Source of the DNA: Haematobacter massiliensis
GTDB lineage: Bacteria > Pseudomonadota > Alphaproteobacteria > Rhodobacterales > Rhodobacteraceae
Length of the DNA: 64,000 bases
Direction of reading: 5' to 3'
NCBI RefSeq assembly: GCF_000740795.1
Contig: NZ_JGYG01000001.1
Coordinates: forward strand, 186,001 to 250,000
Part shown: piece after piece, positions 52,664 to 63,978 of the stretch
How positions within the stretch are numbered: the stretch's first letter is position 1
Layout: each line of letters opens with the position of its first letter
The notes under the pieces: model-generated
The model's database searches: none
What the model was told of the DNA's origin: nothing
The model's input: only the letters and a program-made list of their open reading frames with translations
Program-made: the position numbers and the translations under genes

Positions 52664-54949
52664 TCAGCCGTTTGCGGCCCGTTCTTTGGTTTTTACGAGA
52701 GTGTTGCGGACGCTGTCCGTCCGTACGAGCCGCGGCAGCCGGATTTCCGCCAGCGCGCCGCGATGCGCCCCCTCCGAGAAGGGCGGCGCGTCAAGAAGGG
52801 CGAGCGTGCCGCCATGCTCCTCGACGATTTTCTTGACGATGGGAAGGCCGAGCCCCGTGCCCTTGTCCCGCGTGGTCACATAGGGCTCGAAGAGCCTGCT
52901 CCGGTCCTCCGGCAGACCTGCACCGTTATCGGCGATGCGGATGACCGCGCCTTCCGCCGTGTCCTCCAGCGAGACACGGATTTCCGGCTGATACCCCTCT
53001 GGCGCGCCTGCCTCCACCAATGTCTCGATGGCCTCGCCCGCGTTCTTGATGAGATTGGTCAGCGCCTGCGAAAGCATGGTCGCATCCACATCCATGGCCA
53101 CCGGATGATCCGGGAGCGTTGCAGAAATGGACACGTCGGGCTGACCGTTTTGCTGAAGCACCACCGCGTCGCGCACGATCTTCGTCAGATCCTGCTCTCG
53201 CCGGTCCGGCTCCGGCATGCGGGCGAATTTGGAGAACTCATCCACGATCCGCCGCAGGTCTCCGGTCTGCCGGATGATGACTTCAGTATATTGGGTGAGC
53301 GTGGCCGCATCCTCCCCCTCCATCTGCCGTCCGAAACGGCGACGGATGCGCTCGGCCGAAAGCTGGATGGGGGTGAGCGGGTTCTTGATCTCATGCGCGA
53401 TGCGTCGGGCGACATCGCCCCATGCCGCCATCCGCTGCGCGGAAACGAGGTCCGAAACATCGTCGAAGGCCACCACGTATCCTTCGAGCGCACCATCGGA
53501 GTTCCGCCGGATCGCGATGCGGACCAGGAGCTGAAACAGGCGCCCGGAGCGGCTGACGGGAATCTGCTCCTGCACGGTTTCCGTGCCGCCCTGCTGCAAC
53601 CTGTCCAGCAGTGTGCCGAACTCGGGCACGGAAAGGGCGAGTTCCTGCCCCTCCGGGGCGGAGGAAAGCTCCAGAAGCCGCTGACCCGAGCGGTTCAGAA
53701 ACAGCACCCGCCCGTCGGCATCCATGCCGATCACTCCCGGCGTGACAGAGCGGAGCACGGAGTCGAAAAGGCGCCGCTGCTCCTCGGTGCCGCGGTGGGC
53801 GTCCAGAAGCGCCTCGCGCTGAAGCTTGAGCTGGCGGGTCATCTGGTTGAACACCCGGCCCAGCATGGCGATTTCGTCGTCGCCCGGCTCTTCCTGCACG
53901 TGAATGTCGAGATCACCGCTGCCGACACGCTGCGCAGCCCCGGCCAGCCGCCCGACGGGCCGCGACAGACGTTCCGCGAACCACAGGCCAAGCCAGATGG
54001 CAGCGAGCAGCAGGATGACCGCGAACCCTACATAAAGCAGGCCGAACTCGAACAGCAGCCGCCCCCTGTCGCGTTCCAGCTGCTGGTAGAGGCCGACCGT
54101 CTGTTTCGTGTCGTCAAGCAGGCTGAGGATCTGCCCGTCCACCGACCGGGACACATAGAGATAGCGATCCACATATTGATCGAGCGCGATCAGAGTGCGG
54201 AACTCGTTGTTGTCCCAGTCTTCGATGACGACCGTTTCGCCTTCGGACGCGCGGCGCAACTGGTCGGCGGCAGGCTTTTCGTAATCAAACAGATAGGATC
54301 GCTCGCCCCGCGCCTTCAGTTCTCCGCCGCCGTCGATGACATAGGCTTCGCGGATGCCGCGCTGGATCTGGCCCTGGCCCTGGGTCAGCACCTCGCGGAG
54401 CGTACCGTCGGAGGGAAGAAGCGTGCGACGGCGGAAATCGTTCAGATAACCCGCCAGCGCCTCCACATCCTCCACAAGGTCGCGGCGATGCTCGTCCTCA
54501 TAGGCTTCGGCCGCAGCGAGAGAAGTGGAAAGCACGTTCCGCACCCGGTCGGAGAACCACCCCTCCAGCCCGACATTGACGGTCAGCATGGCAAAGACCG
54601 CGACCAGCACGGTCGGCACCAGCGCCACGACGACGAAAACACCGGTGAGCCGCAGGTGCAGCCGCGATCCGGCAGAATGGGCCCGCCGCGCCGCCACCAT
54701 CTGCGCCACGCGCTGCGCGACCAGCGCCGCCACGACGAGCGTATAGACGAGGTCGGCCAGCAGGACGAGCCGCAGCCCGGTCGATCCCGTGCCCTGCTCC
54801 AATGGCCCAAGCGCGAAAAGCGTGAGCCACGCCAGCACAGGCCCAAGGATCACCAATCCAAGAGTGGCGAGGTTCTGCACCCGGCGCTGCCGACGCAGAT
54901 GGGCGAGCCTTGCCGCCCAGGACGCGCTGCTACGAGCCGTGCGTTGCAC
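52664..54949 (-). CDS. ntrY: Sensor kinase NtrY
   Basis: About 761 residues. Membrane helices near the N-terminus, a periplasmic sensor part, HAMP (ERLSRPVGRLAGAAQ), PAS, HisKA with [15 protein letters not shown], and HATPase with NLIKNAGEAIE, DNGAGLP and GTGLGLPIVKKIVEEHGG. Start is GTG at 54949 with AGGGGG upstream. Senses nitrogen or redox state and phosphorylates NtrX. Confidence 0.9.
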   Translation of the reverse strand: MQRTARSSASWAARLAHLRRQRRVQNLATLGLVILGPVLAWLTLFALGPLEQGTGSTGLRLVLLADLVYTLVVAALVAQRVAQMVAARRAHSAGSRLHLRLTGVFVVVALVPTVLVAVFAMLTVNVGLEGWFSDRVRNVLSTSLAAAEAYEDEHRRDLVEDVEALAGYLNDFRRRTLLPSDGTLREVLTQGQGQIQRGIREAYVIDGGGELKARGERSYLFDYEKPAADQLRRASEGETVVIEDWDNNEFRTLIALDQYVDRYLYVSRSVDGQILSLLDDTKQTVGLYQQLERDRGRLLFEFGLLYVGFAVILLLAAIWLGLWFAERLSRPVGRLAGAAQRVGSGDLDIHVQEEPGDDEIAMLGRVFNQMTRQLKLQREALLDAHRGTEEQRRLFDSVLRSVTPGVIGMDADGRVLFLNRSGQRLLELSSAPEGQELALSVPEFGTLLDRLQQGGTETVQEQIPVSRSGRLFQLLVRIAIRRNSDGALEGYVVAFDDVSDLVSAQRMAAWGDVARRIAHEIKNPLTPIQLSAERIRRRFGRQMEGEDAATLTQYTEVIIRQTGDLRRIVDEFSKFARMPEPDRREQDLTKIVRDAVVLQQNGQPDVSISATLPDHPVAMDVDATMLSQALTNLIKNAGEAIETLVEAGAPEGYQPEIRVSLEDTAEGAVIRIADNGAGLPEDRSRLFEPYVTTRDKGTGLGLPIVKKIVEEHGGTLALLDAPPFSEGAHRGALAEIRLPRLVRTDSVRNTLVKTKERAANG

Positions 54950-55042
54950 GGTTCCCCCTCGGTATTCGCCGCTCTCGCGGATCCGCCAACATGAGTGGCC
55001 TTCTCCCGGCGTGAAACCGGCGGGCCACATTATGTTGCCGTT

Positions 55043-56407
55043 TTACATCAGCTTCCGCCTCCGTGTCACGCGAATATCAAGGTCGGTGATCTTCTTGCGC
55101 AAGGTATTGCGGTTAATGCCCAACAGGTCGGCACATTTCGCCTGATTTCCGGCAGTTGCATCCAGCGCGATCTCGATCAGCGGGATTTCGACTTCCTTCA
55201 GAATGCGCTGATACAGCCCGGGCGGCGGGAGCGTTCCGCCGTGCAGGTCGAAATACCGCTTCAGATGCTTGCCCACGGAGGCGGAGAGCCGCTCCCCTTC
55301 GCCACCCGCACGAAGCGGCTCCATGGAGGGCTGATTGCCGAGCACGGCATCGACCTCCGCCCGCGCGATCTCTTCTTCCGTGCTGGTGACGACAAGACGC
55401 CGGATGGTGTTTTCGAGCTGCCGCACGTTACCCGGCCAGGAATAGGTGCGAATCACCTCCATGGCGTCGGGAGAGAAACGGCGCAGCGCCCCGGTATCCC
55501 GCTCTCCCCGGCTCAGGAAATGTTCCGCGAGCAGAGGAATGTCGTCCACCCGCTCGCGCAGCGCGGGCACGTTGATCGTTACACCGCCCAGCCGATAATA
55601 GAGATCCTGCCGGAAGGCGCCGGATTCCATGCGCTGCATCAGGTCCGCCTGGCTGGTCGCCATGATGCGGGGGGCGTTCTCACCGAGACTGTCCAGCATC
55701 CGCACGATCCGCCCCTGCGCCTCATCGTCATAGTCGGACACTTCATCGAAAACGATCGAGCCGCCGCGCGCCCGGGCGAGAATGGAGGCAGGTCCCTCCG
55801 GCGATCCGAGTTCGGCCGCGCCCGCCACGACGAAGGGAAGCATCCGGCGGTCGGAGAAATCGTGGATCGCCCGGGCTATGAGGGATTTTCCCGTGCCGGA
55901 TTCGCCCGTGATAAGCACAGGCAGGTCGGTATTCATGACGCGCGCCACCAGCCGATAGAGCGCCTGCATCACCGCCGTCCGCCCGACGAGCGGCAGATCG
56001 TCCGACTGCTCCCGCTCTTCCACCTTGCGGGCGGGAGCGCGACGTTTGGTTTCCAGCGCGCGCGCGGCCCGCTTCATCAGGTCCGGCAGGTCGAAGGGTT
56101 TCGGCAGATAGTCATACGCCTCCGCCTCCGCCGCCTGGATCGCGGTCATTATGGTGTTCTGGGCGGAGATGACGATCACCGGCAGGCCGGGGCGCTCCTT
56201 GGAGATCTTCGGCAGCGCCTCCAGCCCGTTGCCGTCAGGCATAATGACATCGGAGATCACCAGGTCGCCCTTCCCCTCCTCCACCCAGCGCATGAGCGTC
56301 ATGAGGGAGGAAGTGGCGTGGACCTTGCAACCCGCGCGCGTCAACGCCTGCGTCAGGACTGTGCGGATCGTGCGGTCGTCGTCGGCGACAAGAACGGTAC
56401 CATCCAT
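55043..56407 (-). CDS. ntrC: Nitrogen regulator NtrC lacking the sigma-54 contact loop
   Basis: 454 residues: receiver ([16 protein letters not shown]), AAA+ with [11 protein letters not shown] and [10 protein letters not shown], Fis-type C-terminal domain. The region where enhancer-binding proteins carry GAFTGA reads [18 protein letters not shown], so the loop is missing. This is known of Rhodobacter-type NtrC, which works with sigma-70 polymerase. Confidence 0.92.
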   Translation of the reverse strand: MDGTVLVADDDRTIRTVLTQALTRAGCKVHATSSLMTLMRWVEEGKGDLVISDVIMPDGNGLEALPKISKERPGLPVIVISAQNTIMTAIQAAEAEAYDYLPKPFDLPDLMKRAARALETKRRAPARKVEEREQSDDLPLVGRTAVMQALYRLVARVMNTDLPVLITGESGTGKSLIARAIHDFSDRRMLPFVVAGAAELGSPEGPASILARARGGSIVFDEVSDYDDEAQGRIVRMLDSLGENAPRIMATSQADLMQRMESGAFRQDLYYRLGGVTINVPALRERVDDIPLLAEHFLSRGERDTGALRRFSPDAMEVIRTYSWPGNVRQLENTIRRLVVTSTEEEIARAEVDAVLGNQPSMEPLRAGGEGERLSASVGKHLKRYFDLHGGTLPPPGLYQRILKEVEIPLIEIALDATAGNQAKCADLLGINRNTLRKKITDLDIRVTRRRKLM

Positions 56408-56410
56408 GGG

Positions 56411-57517
56411 TTATTCATCCTCCGGATGCTTCGGCGCGGTGGGGGGCGCAATGGGAAGCGAGATGCGAAATACGGTGCGACCGGGAACCGAATCGACGGC
56501 GATCCAGCCGTCATGATCGGAAACGATCTTTGAAACGAGCGCGAGACCAAGGCCGGTGCCGTTCTCCTTGCCGCTCACGAACGGCTCGAAGATGTCTTGC
56601 GCAATCGCGGGCGGCAGACCGGGTCCGTCGTCGATGATCTCCACCTGCAGCGGCAGGCGGCGGGGTGTGCCATCGGCCCGCCGGATCCGCAGCGCGGCGT
56701 CGTAGAACGTGTGGAGCCTGATCCTGCCCGGGCGGTTCCCGGAGGCTTCGGCGGCGTTCTTCAGCAGGTTCAGAAACACCTGAAGAAGTTGATCGCCATC
56801 CGCATAGGTATCGGGGAGCGACGGATCGTAATCCTCCTCTATCGTCATATGGGCCGCATAGCCGACCAGCGCGGATTTCCGCGCGCGGTCCAGCAGATCG
56901 TGGATATTGACGGCTTGAAGCTCCGGCGGGCGGAGATTGCCGAACTGCTCCACCTGCTCGAGCAGCTTCACGATGCGCTTGCTTTCCTCCACGATCAGAT
57001 CGGTCAGCTCCTGATCCTCGGGGGAGAGGTTCATCGACAGAAGCTGCGCGGCGCCTGTGATGCCTGCGAGCGGGTTCTTGATCTCATGGGCCAGCATCTC
57101 CGACATCCCGATCGCCGATTTTGCAGCCGACTTCACCGATTGCGCACGGTCCAGCCGGTTGGCCAGTTCACGAGGGGAGAGCAGCAGCAGAATGGCATCC
57201 GCCCCCGCTTCGGGCAACGCGGAGAGATAGAGCGTGGTCGAAACCGGCGCACGCTCTCCCGTGCCGACATCGACGGTGTTCAGCGTCATCGCCACCTCGC
57301 CGTTCCGCACGCGGAGAAAAGCCTCCTCCATGGGCGCGTCGATGGAAACGCGGTCGAACAGCGGCTGCCCCCGGCTGTTGCGAGCGGAAAGGTTCAGAAA
57401 CTCCTCCGCCGCCGGGTTCATGTCGCAGATGCGGTCATCCTGGTCGATGACCAGACCCGGAATGGGCAGTGCGGCCCAGAGGCCGGCGGGTGGGGGCATG
57501 GGGGCTTCCGGTATCAT
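56411..57517 (-). CDS. ntrB: Nitrogen sensor kinase NtrB
   Basis: 368-residue soluble kinase: PAS domain (about 12-110), HisKA with [20 protein letters not shown], HATPase with [19 protein letters not shown] and [18 protein letters not shown]. Controls NtrC; regulated by PII. Three bases separate it from ntrC. Its start overlaps the dusB stop by 4 bases. Confidence 0.92.
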   Translation of the reverse strand: MIPEAPMPPPAGLWAALPIPGLVIDQDDRICDMNPAAEEFLNLSARNSRGQPLFDRVSIDAPMEEAFLRVRNGEVAMTLNTVDVGTGERAPVSTTLYLSALPEAGADAILLLLSPRELANRLDRAQSVKSAAKSAIGMSEMLAHEIKNPLAGITGAAQLLSMNLSPEDQELTDLIVEESKRIVKLLEQVEQFGNLRPPELQAVNIHDLLDRARKSALVGYAAHMTIEEDYDPSLPDTYADGDQLLQVFLNLLKNAAEASGNRPGRIRLHTFYDAALRIRRADGTPRRLPLQVEIIDDGPGLPPAIAQDIFEPFVSGKENGTGLGLALVSKIVSDHDGWIAVDSVPGRTVFRISLPIAPPTAPKHPEDE

Positions 57518-58503
57518 GCAGCCTGCCTACCCTGCTCCGCAAAGGCGAGCCGCAGCAGAGCAGGAATGCGCCCCGCTTCCTCCGCCGTCAGGATTTCGCG
57601 GCGGAGCGCGGCCGGTGCACCGGCTTCGTCCAGATACCACCCCAGATGTTTCCGCGCGACGCGCAGGCCAAGTTCGGTTCCATAGAAGGACAGCATGGCC
57701 CCGTGATGCTCCGCAACGAGATCGGCCAGCGCCGCCCCATGCGGAACCGCCGGCGCTGGTGTGCCAAAGCGCGCGGCGGCGATTTGCGCCAGCCGCCAGG
57801 GCCGGCCCTGCGCGCCCCGGCCGATCATGACGCCATCCGCCCCCGACAGTTTCAACGCCTCCGACGCCGTCGCGGTATCCACGATATCGCCATTCGCGAT
57901 GACGGGTATCGCAACGGCTTCCTTCACCCGACGGATGGCGGCCCAGTCTGCCTGCCCCTTGTAGAACTGGCATCGCGTGCGGCCATGAATGGTAATCATG
58001 CGGATACCCGCGGCCTCCGCCCGCCGCGCGATCTCGGGTGCGTTCAGCAGCGCATCGTCCCAGCCGAGCCGGGTTTTCAGCGTCACCGGCACCCTTACCG
58101 CACCCACCACCGCTTCGATCAGCCGGAGGGCGTGATCGGGGTCGCGCATGAGCGCGGAGCCGGACCACCCGTTCACCACCCGCTTCGCCGGACAACCCAT
58201 GTTGATGTCGATGACCGCAGCGCCGCAGTCTTCGACGTAGCGCGCGGCCTCGCCCATCCAGTAGGGATCGCGCCCCGCAAGCTGCACGGAAGTCACGCCA
58301 TCGCCAATGCCCAGCTCCGCGCGCGCCCTTGCCCGTGCGGAGGGTTTGACCTGGACGACTTCCTGTGAAGCCACCATTTCGGAGACCACCAGCCCTGCAC
58401 CGAACCCCTGCACGATTCGGCGGAACGGCAGATCGGTGATCCCGGCGAGCGGCGCCAGAAAGACCGGAGGGTGGAGCGTCAGAGTCGCTACCTGAATCGT
58501 CAA
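57514..58503 (-). CDS. dusB: tRNA-dihydrouridine synthase DusB (NifR3)
   Basis: 329-residue FMN-dependent TIM-barrel enzyme: [18 protein letters not shown], the catalytic cysteine in [28 protein letters not shown] and [10 protein letters not shown]. It reduces uridines in tRNA. First gene of the ntrB-ntrC operon, as in other alphaproteobacteria. Confidence 0.93.
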   Translation of the reverse strand: MTIQVATLTLHPPVFLAPLAGITDLPFRRIVQGFGAGLVVSEMVASQEVVQVKPSARARARAELGIGDGVTSVQLAGRDPYWMGEAARYVEDCGAAVIDINMGCPAKRVVNGWSGSALMRDPDHALRLIEAVVGAVRVPVTLKTRLGWDDALLNAPEIARRAEAAGIRMITIHGRTRCQFYKGQADWAAIRRVKEAVAIPVIANGDIVDTATASEALKLSGADGVMIGRGAQGRPWRLAQIAAARFGTPAPAVPHGAALADLVAEHHGAMLSFYGTELGLRVARKHLGWYLDEAGAPAALRREILTAEEAGRIPALLRLAFAEQGRQAA

Positions 58504-58700
58504 CTGCCTAATCCTTGTGCGTCAAGCTTGCAGGTATAGCGCGACCTCTCGCTTTGCAATCGGACCCCGTCACGACATCGGGAGCAGAAGCGCTGAATGC
58601 GAAGTTATGCACAATTTTTAAGCTAACTGCCCGATCACGCCGCGCCGTTGCCACCAGGCGGCCTTCGCCGTAAGCAAAGCGGAGTGAATGGAGGCGGAAC

Positions 58701-59903
58701 GTGCTGACAAATGCGGCTGCAACAGGCGCCAAGGACGATGTCGCGGCGCTGATCGTGGCGGCGGGTCGCGGCACCCGCGCCGGGGGCGAGATACCGAAAC
58801 AGTGGCAGATCCTCAACGGTCGTCCCGTGCTCCTGCATACGGTGGATGCCTTCAGGCGGGCGGGAATTGCGCGCATCGTGCTGGTCATTCACCACGATGA
58901 TACGGCGCTGGCCCAGAGTTTCCTGCGCGAGGGGGTGACCCTGGTGATGGGCGGGGACAGTCGCGACACCTCCGTCCGGGCCGGGCTGGACGCACTGGGG
59001 GAACGGCCCCCGCGCCACGTGCTGATCCATGATGGCGCACGGCCGCTGGTCTCCCCGGCGCTCGTCGCTCGGCTGAGCGATGCCCTCGAACGCGGCGCGC
59101 TGGCCGCCGCGCCCGGCCTTGCCGTGACGGATGCGCTTTGGCGCGGAGTGGAGGGTCGGGTGGCGGAAGCAGTTCCGCGTGCGGGCCTTTACCGGGCGCA
59201 GACCCCGCAGGCTTTCGAATTCGCCGCCATCCGGGCGGCTCACCTCCGCCATCCGGGCGGCGCTGCCGACGATGTGGAAGTGGCGCGGGCCGCGGGCCTT
59301 GACGTGATGATCGTCGAAGGCGATGAGGACAATATCAAGATCACCCATCCGGGCGACTTCGACCGGGCCGCGCGCCTTCTGGCGCAGAGGGAGACAGCAG
59401 GCGTGACACATCCCGCACCCTTTCCCGACATCCGCACCGGCAACGGCTACGATGTCCACCGCTTCCGCGAAGGCGATGGCGTGGTCCTCTGCGGCATCCG
59501 CATTCCCTTCGATCAGGCGCTGGAGGGGCACTCCGATGCCGATGTCGCGATGCATGCGGTCACAGACGCGATCTACGGCGCGCTGGCGGAGGGCGATATC
59601 GGCCGGCACTTCCCGCCGTCCGACCCACAGTGGAAGGGCGCGGCCTCGGAAATCTTCCTCGCCCATGCCGCCGCTCTCGTACGAAAGCGGGGTTTCGCCC
59701 TGACCCATACGGACGTGACCATTGTCTGTGAAGCGCCGAAGATCGGCCCTCATGCCCCGCGGATGCAGGCGGAGATGGCGCGGATCATGGGGCTGGAGCC
59801 GGACCGGGTCAGCGTCAAGGCCACGACCTCAGAGCGCTTGGGATTCACCGGGCGCGGCGAGGGGATCGCGGCGCTCGCCACAGCAACCCTGGTGAAGGCA
59901 TGA
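58701..59903 (+). CDS. ispDF: Bifunctional IspD/IspF isoprenoid enzyme
   Basis: 400 residues. IspD half (about 12-230): [29 protein letters not shown]. IspF half (about 240-400): [30 protein letters not shown], then [18 protein letters not shown]. Catalyses two steps of the MEP pathway. Start GTG at 58701 after GGAGG. Coupled to pgpA. Confidence 0.94.
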   Translation: MLTNAAATGAKDDVAALIVAAGRGTRAGGEIPKQWQILNGRPVLLHTVDAFRRAGIARIVLVIHHDDTALAQSFLREGVTLVMGGDSRDTSVRAGLDALGERPPRHVLIHDGARPLVSPALVARLSDALERGALAAAPGLAVTDALWRGVEGRVAEAVPRAGLYRAQTPQAFEFAAIRAAHLRHPGGAADDVEVARAAGLDVMIVEGDEDNIKITHPGDFDRAARLLAQRETAGVTHPAPFPDIRTGNGYDVHRFREGDGVVLCGIRIPFDQALEGHSDADVAMHAVTDAIYGALAEGDIGRHFPPSDPQWKGAASEIFLAHAAALVRKRGFALTHTDVTIVCEAPKIGPHAPRMQAEMARIMGLEPDRVSVKATTSERLGFTGRGEGIAALATATLVKA

Positions 59904-60400
59904 GCGCGGCACGCCTCATCGCCACGGGCTTCGGGCTGGGCTATATTCCCGTGGCCCCGGGCACATGGGCTTCGCTCGCCGCTGTCGCGGTCGGGGTACT
60001 GATCCACGGGTTGGGAAGCTTCCCCCTTCTGCTCCTCGCCACCCTTGCCGTCATCGCGGTGGCCTGGTGGGCGATCAACACCGCCCTGCCGGAAATGGGC
60101 GGGGGCGATCCGTCCGAAATCGTCATCGACGAGGTCGCGGGACAATGGCTCGCCCTCCTTGCCCCCTCCTTCGGGTTCTGGATGATGGGGCTGGACAGCT
60201 GGCACTTCCCGTATCCCGGCTGGCTTGGGGCGTTCCTCGGCTTCCGGCTGTTCGACATCTGGAAACCCTGGCTGGTCGGACGCGCCGACGGACGGGGAGA
60301 TGCCTGGGGTGTGCTGCTGGATGACTTGCTCGCCGGGATCTTCGCGGGCATTCTGGTGATGATCCTCGCCGCGCTGGCGCATGGGGTTCTGATGCGATGA
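59900..60400 (+). CDS. pgpA: Phosphatidylglycerophosphatase A
   Basis: 166-residue membrane phosphatase that makes phosphatidylglycerol. Signature [41 protein letters not shown] and [15 protein letters not shown] overlaps with ispDF and with the next gene show one operon. Confidence 0.92.
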   Translation: MSAARLIATGFGLGYIPVAPGTWASLAAVAVGVLIHGLGSFPLLLLATLAVIAVAWWAINTALPEMGGGDPSEIVIDEVAGQWLALLAPSFGFWMMGLDSWHFPYPGWLGAFLGFRLFDIWKPWLVGRADGRGDAWGVLLDDLLAGIFAGILVMILAALAHGVLMR

Positions 60401-60885
60401 GCGATGCCGGAGCCATTGCGAAAGCCGCCGCCACGCTGCTGGCGGCAGCGCGTGCGAGGGGGGCGATCCTCGCGACGGCGGAAAGCTGCACCGGCGGTCT
60501 GATCGGCGGCGCCATCACCGAAGTCCCGGGCTCCTCCGATATCTTCGACCGCGGCTTCATCACCTATTCCAACGCCGCCAAGGTGGAGATGCTGGGCATC
60601 CGTCCCGAAACCCTCACCGCTTACGGTGCCGTATCGGAAGAGATTGCAGCGGAAATGGCGCAGGGCGCTCTCGCCCGCTCCAACGCCACGCTCGCCGTCT
60701 CCGTCACCGGCGTGGCGGGGCCGGGCGGGAGCGAGCACAAGCCCGAGGGTCGGGTCTGTTTCGGGCTTGCGGGCGACGGGGCCACGCGAACGCAAACAGT
60801 GGAATTCGGCGCGATCGGGCGCTCCAATGTGCGGCGCGCGACTGTGGAGCACGCGCTTTCGCTCCTGATCGCCGCGCTTCGTTGA
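60397..60885 (+). CDS. pncC: CinA C-terminal domain / nicotinamide-nucleotide amidohydrolase
   Basis: 162 residues, a stand-alone CinA C-terminal domain: ATAESCTGGLIGGAITEVPG (catalytic serine), DRGFITYSNAAKVEMLGI, YGAVSEEIAAEMA, VSVTGVAGPGG and KPEGRVCFGLA. Recycles NMN to NAMN. Last gene of the ispDF operon. Confidence 0.9.
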   Translation: MSDAGAIAKAAATLLAAARARGAILATAESCTGGLIGGAITEVPGSSDIFDRGFITYSNAAKVEMLGIRPETLTAYGAVSEEIAAEMAQGALARSNATLAVSVTGVAGPGGSEHKPEGRVCFGLAGDGATRTQTVEFGAIGRSNVRRATVEHALSLLIAALR

Positions 60886-60895
60886 CCCCCTTGCA

Positions 60896-60924
60896 TTGCG
60901 CCTGCCCCCTCCCCGGACTATAGT
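60896..60924 (+). promoter_or_regulatory. Putative gyrA promoter
   Basis: TTGCGC (60896-60901) and TATAGT (60919-60924) are 17 bases apart, 45 bases ahead of the gyrA start. Fits a housekeeping sigma promoter. Confidence 0.55.
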
Positions 60925-60968
60925 CGCGGGGCGCTGCGCGCGGCTTGCCAGAAAGAGATCGGAAGACC

Positions 60969-63692
60969 GTGAACGATACCCCTGAATTGCCCGAGGATGA
61001 CGAAAACGGCCCCGACCGCCCGTCCTACACCGGCCCGACCGTCTCCATCGCGGAGGAGATGAAATCCTCCTATCTCGACTATGCGATGAGCGTGATCGTC
61101 GCGCGCGCGATCCCCGATCTGCGCGACGGGCTGAAGCCTGTGCACCGGCGGATCCTCTACGCGATGCATGAGACCGGCAATACCCACGACAAGCCCTACC
61201 GGAAGTCCGCCCGCCCGGTGGGTGACGTGATGGGGAAATACCACCCCCACGGCGACAGCGCGATCTATGACGCGCTTGTCCGGCTGGCGCAGCCCTTCTC
61301 CATGTCGCTGCCGCTGCTGGATGGCCAGGGCAACTTCGGCTCCATGGACGGGGATTCCGCCGCCGCCATGCGCTACACCGAAGTCAGGATGGACAAGCCG
61401 GCCGCTTTCCTCCTTGCCGATATCGACAAGGAAACGGTGGATTTTCAGGACAACTACGACGGCAAGGATCGGGAGCCTGTGGTGCTGCCGGCCCGCTTCC
61501 CGAACATGCTGGTGAACGGCGCGGGCGGCATTGCGGTCGGCATGGCGACCAACATTCCACCGCACAATCTTGGCGAAGTGATCGACGCGACGCTGGCGCT
61601 GATCGAGGAACCCGACCTCTCCACCGAGCGGCTGATGGAATATATCCCTGCCCCCGACTTTCCGACAGGCGGCGTGATCCTCGGACGGTCCGGGGCGCGC
61701 AAGGCCTATCTTGAGGGTCGCGGATCGGTCATCATCCGGGCGAAGACCCGGGTGGAGGAGATCCGCAAGGACCGCTATGCCATCGTGGTGGACGAGATCC
61801 CCTATCAGGTCAACAAGGCCACGATGATCGAGCGGATCGCCGAAATGGCCCGCGAGAAGCGCATTGAGGGCATTGCCCATGTGCAGGACGAAAGCGACCG
61901 TATCGGTGTGCGCGTCGTCGTCGAACTGAAACGCGACGCGACGCCGGAGGTGGTGCTGAACCAGCTCTTCCGTTTCACGCCGATGCAGGTGTCCTTCGGT
62001 TGCAACATGCTCGCGCTGAACGGCGGCCGGCCGGAGCAGCTGGCGCTGCGCGACTTCCTGACCGCTTTCCTTTCGTTCCGCGAAGAGGTCGTCGCCCGGC
62101 GCACCGCCTTTGAACTCCGCAAGGCGCGGGAGCGGAGCCACCTGCTCTGCGGCCTCGCCGTCGCCGTCTCCAATGTCGATGAGGTGGTGGCCACGATCCG
62201 GTCCTCAGCCGATCCGGCAGAGGCGCGGGAAAGGCTGATGTCGCGCCGCTGGCCGGCCATGGACATCGCCGAATACATCCGCCTGATCGACGATCCGAGC
62301 CATACGATCAACGACGACGGAACCTACAACCTGTCCGAGCTTCAGGCCCGCGCGATCCTCGACCTCCGCCTTCAGCGCCTCACGGCGATGGGCGTGAAGG
62401 AGATCACGGACGAGCTTCAGGAACTGGCCGCGAAGATCCGCGACTATCTCGACATCCTGCGCTCGCGGGAGCGGATCATGTCCATCATCTCCGCTGAGCT
62501 GCGTGAGGTGCGCGACGCCTTTGCCGTTCCCCGCCGCACGGAGATCGCCGACTGGTCCGGCGACATGGAGGACGAGGATCTGATCGAGCGGGAGGACATG
62601 GTCGTGACCGTGACCTCCGGCGGCTACATCAAGCGCACCCCGCTGGCGGAGTTCCGCTCCCAGCGGCGCGGCGGTAAGGGCCTGTCCTCCATGTCCACCA
62701 AGGAGGACGATGTGGTGACGACGCTCTTCGTCGCCAACACCCATACGCAGCTGCTGTTCTTCACCACCGACGGGATGGTCTACAAGCTCAAGACATGGCG
62801 GCTGCCGCTGGCGGGCCGCAATGCCCGCGGCAAGGCCATCGTCAACATCCTGCCGATCGGGGCCGGTGTCTCCATCGCCGCGATCATGGCGATCGACGAG
62901 CCGGAGGTCGAATGGGATATGCTGCAGATCGTCTTTGCCACTTCCGACGGCGACGTGCGGCGCAACGCTCTCTCCGATTTCACCAATGTGAAATCGAACG
63001 GCAAGATCGCGATGAAATTGCCGGAGGGGGTCAGCCTCGTCGGTGTCCGTATCGCCAATGAGCAGGACGACATGATGCTCGTCACCGCGCTCGGCCGGGC
63101 GATCCGCTTCCCGACGACGGATGTGCGCGTGTTCAAGGGCCGCGATTCCACCGGTGTGCGCGGCATCCGTCTGGCCGATGAGGACGAGGTCGTTTCCATG
63201 TCCGTCATCCGGCACTTCGAGGCATCGCCGGAGGAGCGCACCGCCTACCTCAAGCAACGCCGTCTCGTCGCGGGAGCGACGGAGGAAGTGGAGGCCGATG
63301 AGGATGAGGACGCGGTGGAGGGCGGCCAGCTTTCCACCGAACGCTATGCGGAGATGTCCGCCATCGAGGATCTGATCCTGACGGTCACGGCTTCCGGCAC
63401 CGGCAAGCTTTCCTCGTCCCACGACTATCCCGTGCGCGGGCGGGGCGGCCAGGGCGTCATGGCGATGGACAAGGGCATGCGTGGCGGGCGGCTCGTCGCC
63501 TCCTTCCCCGTCGCGATGGAGGATCAGATCATGCTGGCCACGTCGACCGGCCAGTCGATCCGCTGCCCGGTCGATGGCATTTCCTTCCGCTCGCGGAGCG
63601 CGGGGGGCGTGCGCATCTTCGACACGGGCGGAGATGAGCAGGTCGTTTCCGTCGCCCGGATCGCCGAACAGGCAGAAGACGGCGAAGAATGA
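60969..63692 (+). CDS. gyrA: DNA gyrase subunit A
   Basis: 907 residues. Breakage-reunion domain with the catalytic tyrosine in [10 protein letters not shown]; quinolone-determining region [12 protein letters not shown] carries the serine and aspartate of sensitive enzymes. C-terminal wrapping domain with the GyrA box QRRGGKG. An acidic insert ([15 protein letters not shown]) lies before the last blades. Start GTG at 60969 with GGAAG upstream; a TTG at 60945 is less likely. Confidence 0.95.
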   Translation: MNDTPELPEDDENGPDRPSYTGPTVSIAEEMKSSYLDYAMSVIVARAIPDLRDGLKPVHRRILYAMHETGNTHDKPYRKSARPVGDVMGKYHPHGDSAIYDALVRLAQPFSMSLPLLDGQGNFGSMDGDSAAAMRYTEVRMDKPAAFLLADIDKETVDFQDNYDGKDREPVVLPARFPNMLVNGAGGIAVGMATNIPPHNLGEVIDATLALIEEPDLSTERLMEYIPAPDFPTGGVILGRSGARKAYLEGRGSVIIRAKTRVEEIRKDRYAIVVDEIPYQVNKATMIERIAEMAREKRIEGIAHVQDESDRIGVRVVVELKRDATPEVVLNQLFRFTPMQVSFGCNMLALNGGRPEQLALRDFLTAFLSFREEVVARRTAFELRKARERSHLLCGLAVAVSNVDEVVATIRSSADPAEARERLMSRRWPAMDIAEYIRLIDDPSHTINDDGTYNLSELQARAILDLRLQRLTAMGVKEITDELQELAAKIRDYLDILRSRERIMSIISAELREVRDAFAVPRRTEIADWSGDMEDEDLIEREDMVVTVTSGGYIKRTPLAEFRSQRRGGKGLSSMSTKEDDVVTTLFVANTHTQLLFFTTDGMVYKLKTWRLPLAGRNARGKAIVNILPIGAGVSIAAIMAIDEPEVEWDMLQIVFATSDGDVRRNALSDFTNVKSNGKIAMKLPEGVSLVGVRIANEQDDMMLVTALGRAIRFPTTDVRVFKGRDSTGVRGIRLADEDEVVSMSVIRHFEASPEERTAYLKQRRLVAGATEEVEADEDEDAVEGGQLSTERYAEMSAIEDLILTVTASGTGKLSSSHDYPVRGRGGQGVMAMDKGMRGGRLVASFPVAMEDQIMLATSTGQSIRCPVDGISFRSRSAGGVRIFDTGGDEQVVSVARIAEQAEDGEE

Positions 63693-63697
63693 GCGAG

Positions 63698-63724
63698 GGG
63701 CTGGCGAAACGCCGGCCCTTTTTT
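63698..63724 (+). terminator. gyrA intrinsic terminator
   Basis: GGGCTGGCG-AAA-CGCCGGCCC followed by six T residues, 5 bases past the gyrA stop. A textbook intrinsic terminator. Confidence 0.85.
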
Positions 63725-63809
63725 CGTCGACGCGGTGGTGCATGGGAGGGGAGGCTCCTGTCCGATCGTCCCCGTCGCGGCGGCGTGAAAACTCCTCGCC
63801 AGTCAGCTT

Positions 63810-63978
63810 GGCCGCATTGATGGCCGGGCTGTCCTATCTACCGCGGCTCCAAGTCTATCATACCGGGAGCGGTCAGCTCGGGGGCGGTTCTATTGCCAGA
63901 CCGTGGAAGGTCGCCTGCTGCGGGCGATCATCCATCCGGCAAGGATCGCAGCCTGGTCTGCCTTGCGAGAGCCCCTGT
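63810..63978 (+). pseudogene. HemJ-like protoporphyrinogen oxidase, decayed fragment
   Basis: One frame reads LAALMAGLSYLPRLQVYHTG, close to the second helix of HemJ-type membrane proteins (usually MAGLFYLPRLFVYH). After a shift near 63875-63890 the third frame reads TVEGRLLRAIIHPARIAAW, the next HemJ block. The first helix and everything beyond are missing or outside the window. A decayed copy; a working hemJ should exist elsewhere. Confidence 0.5.

Noticed and set aside
52763..54994. A 743-codon plus-strand frame
   Set aside because: It is antisense to ntrY and has no domain; long antisense frames are expected in GC-rich genes.
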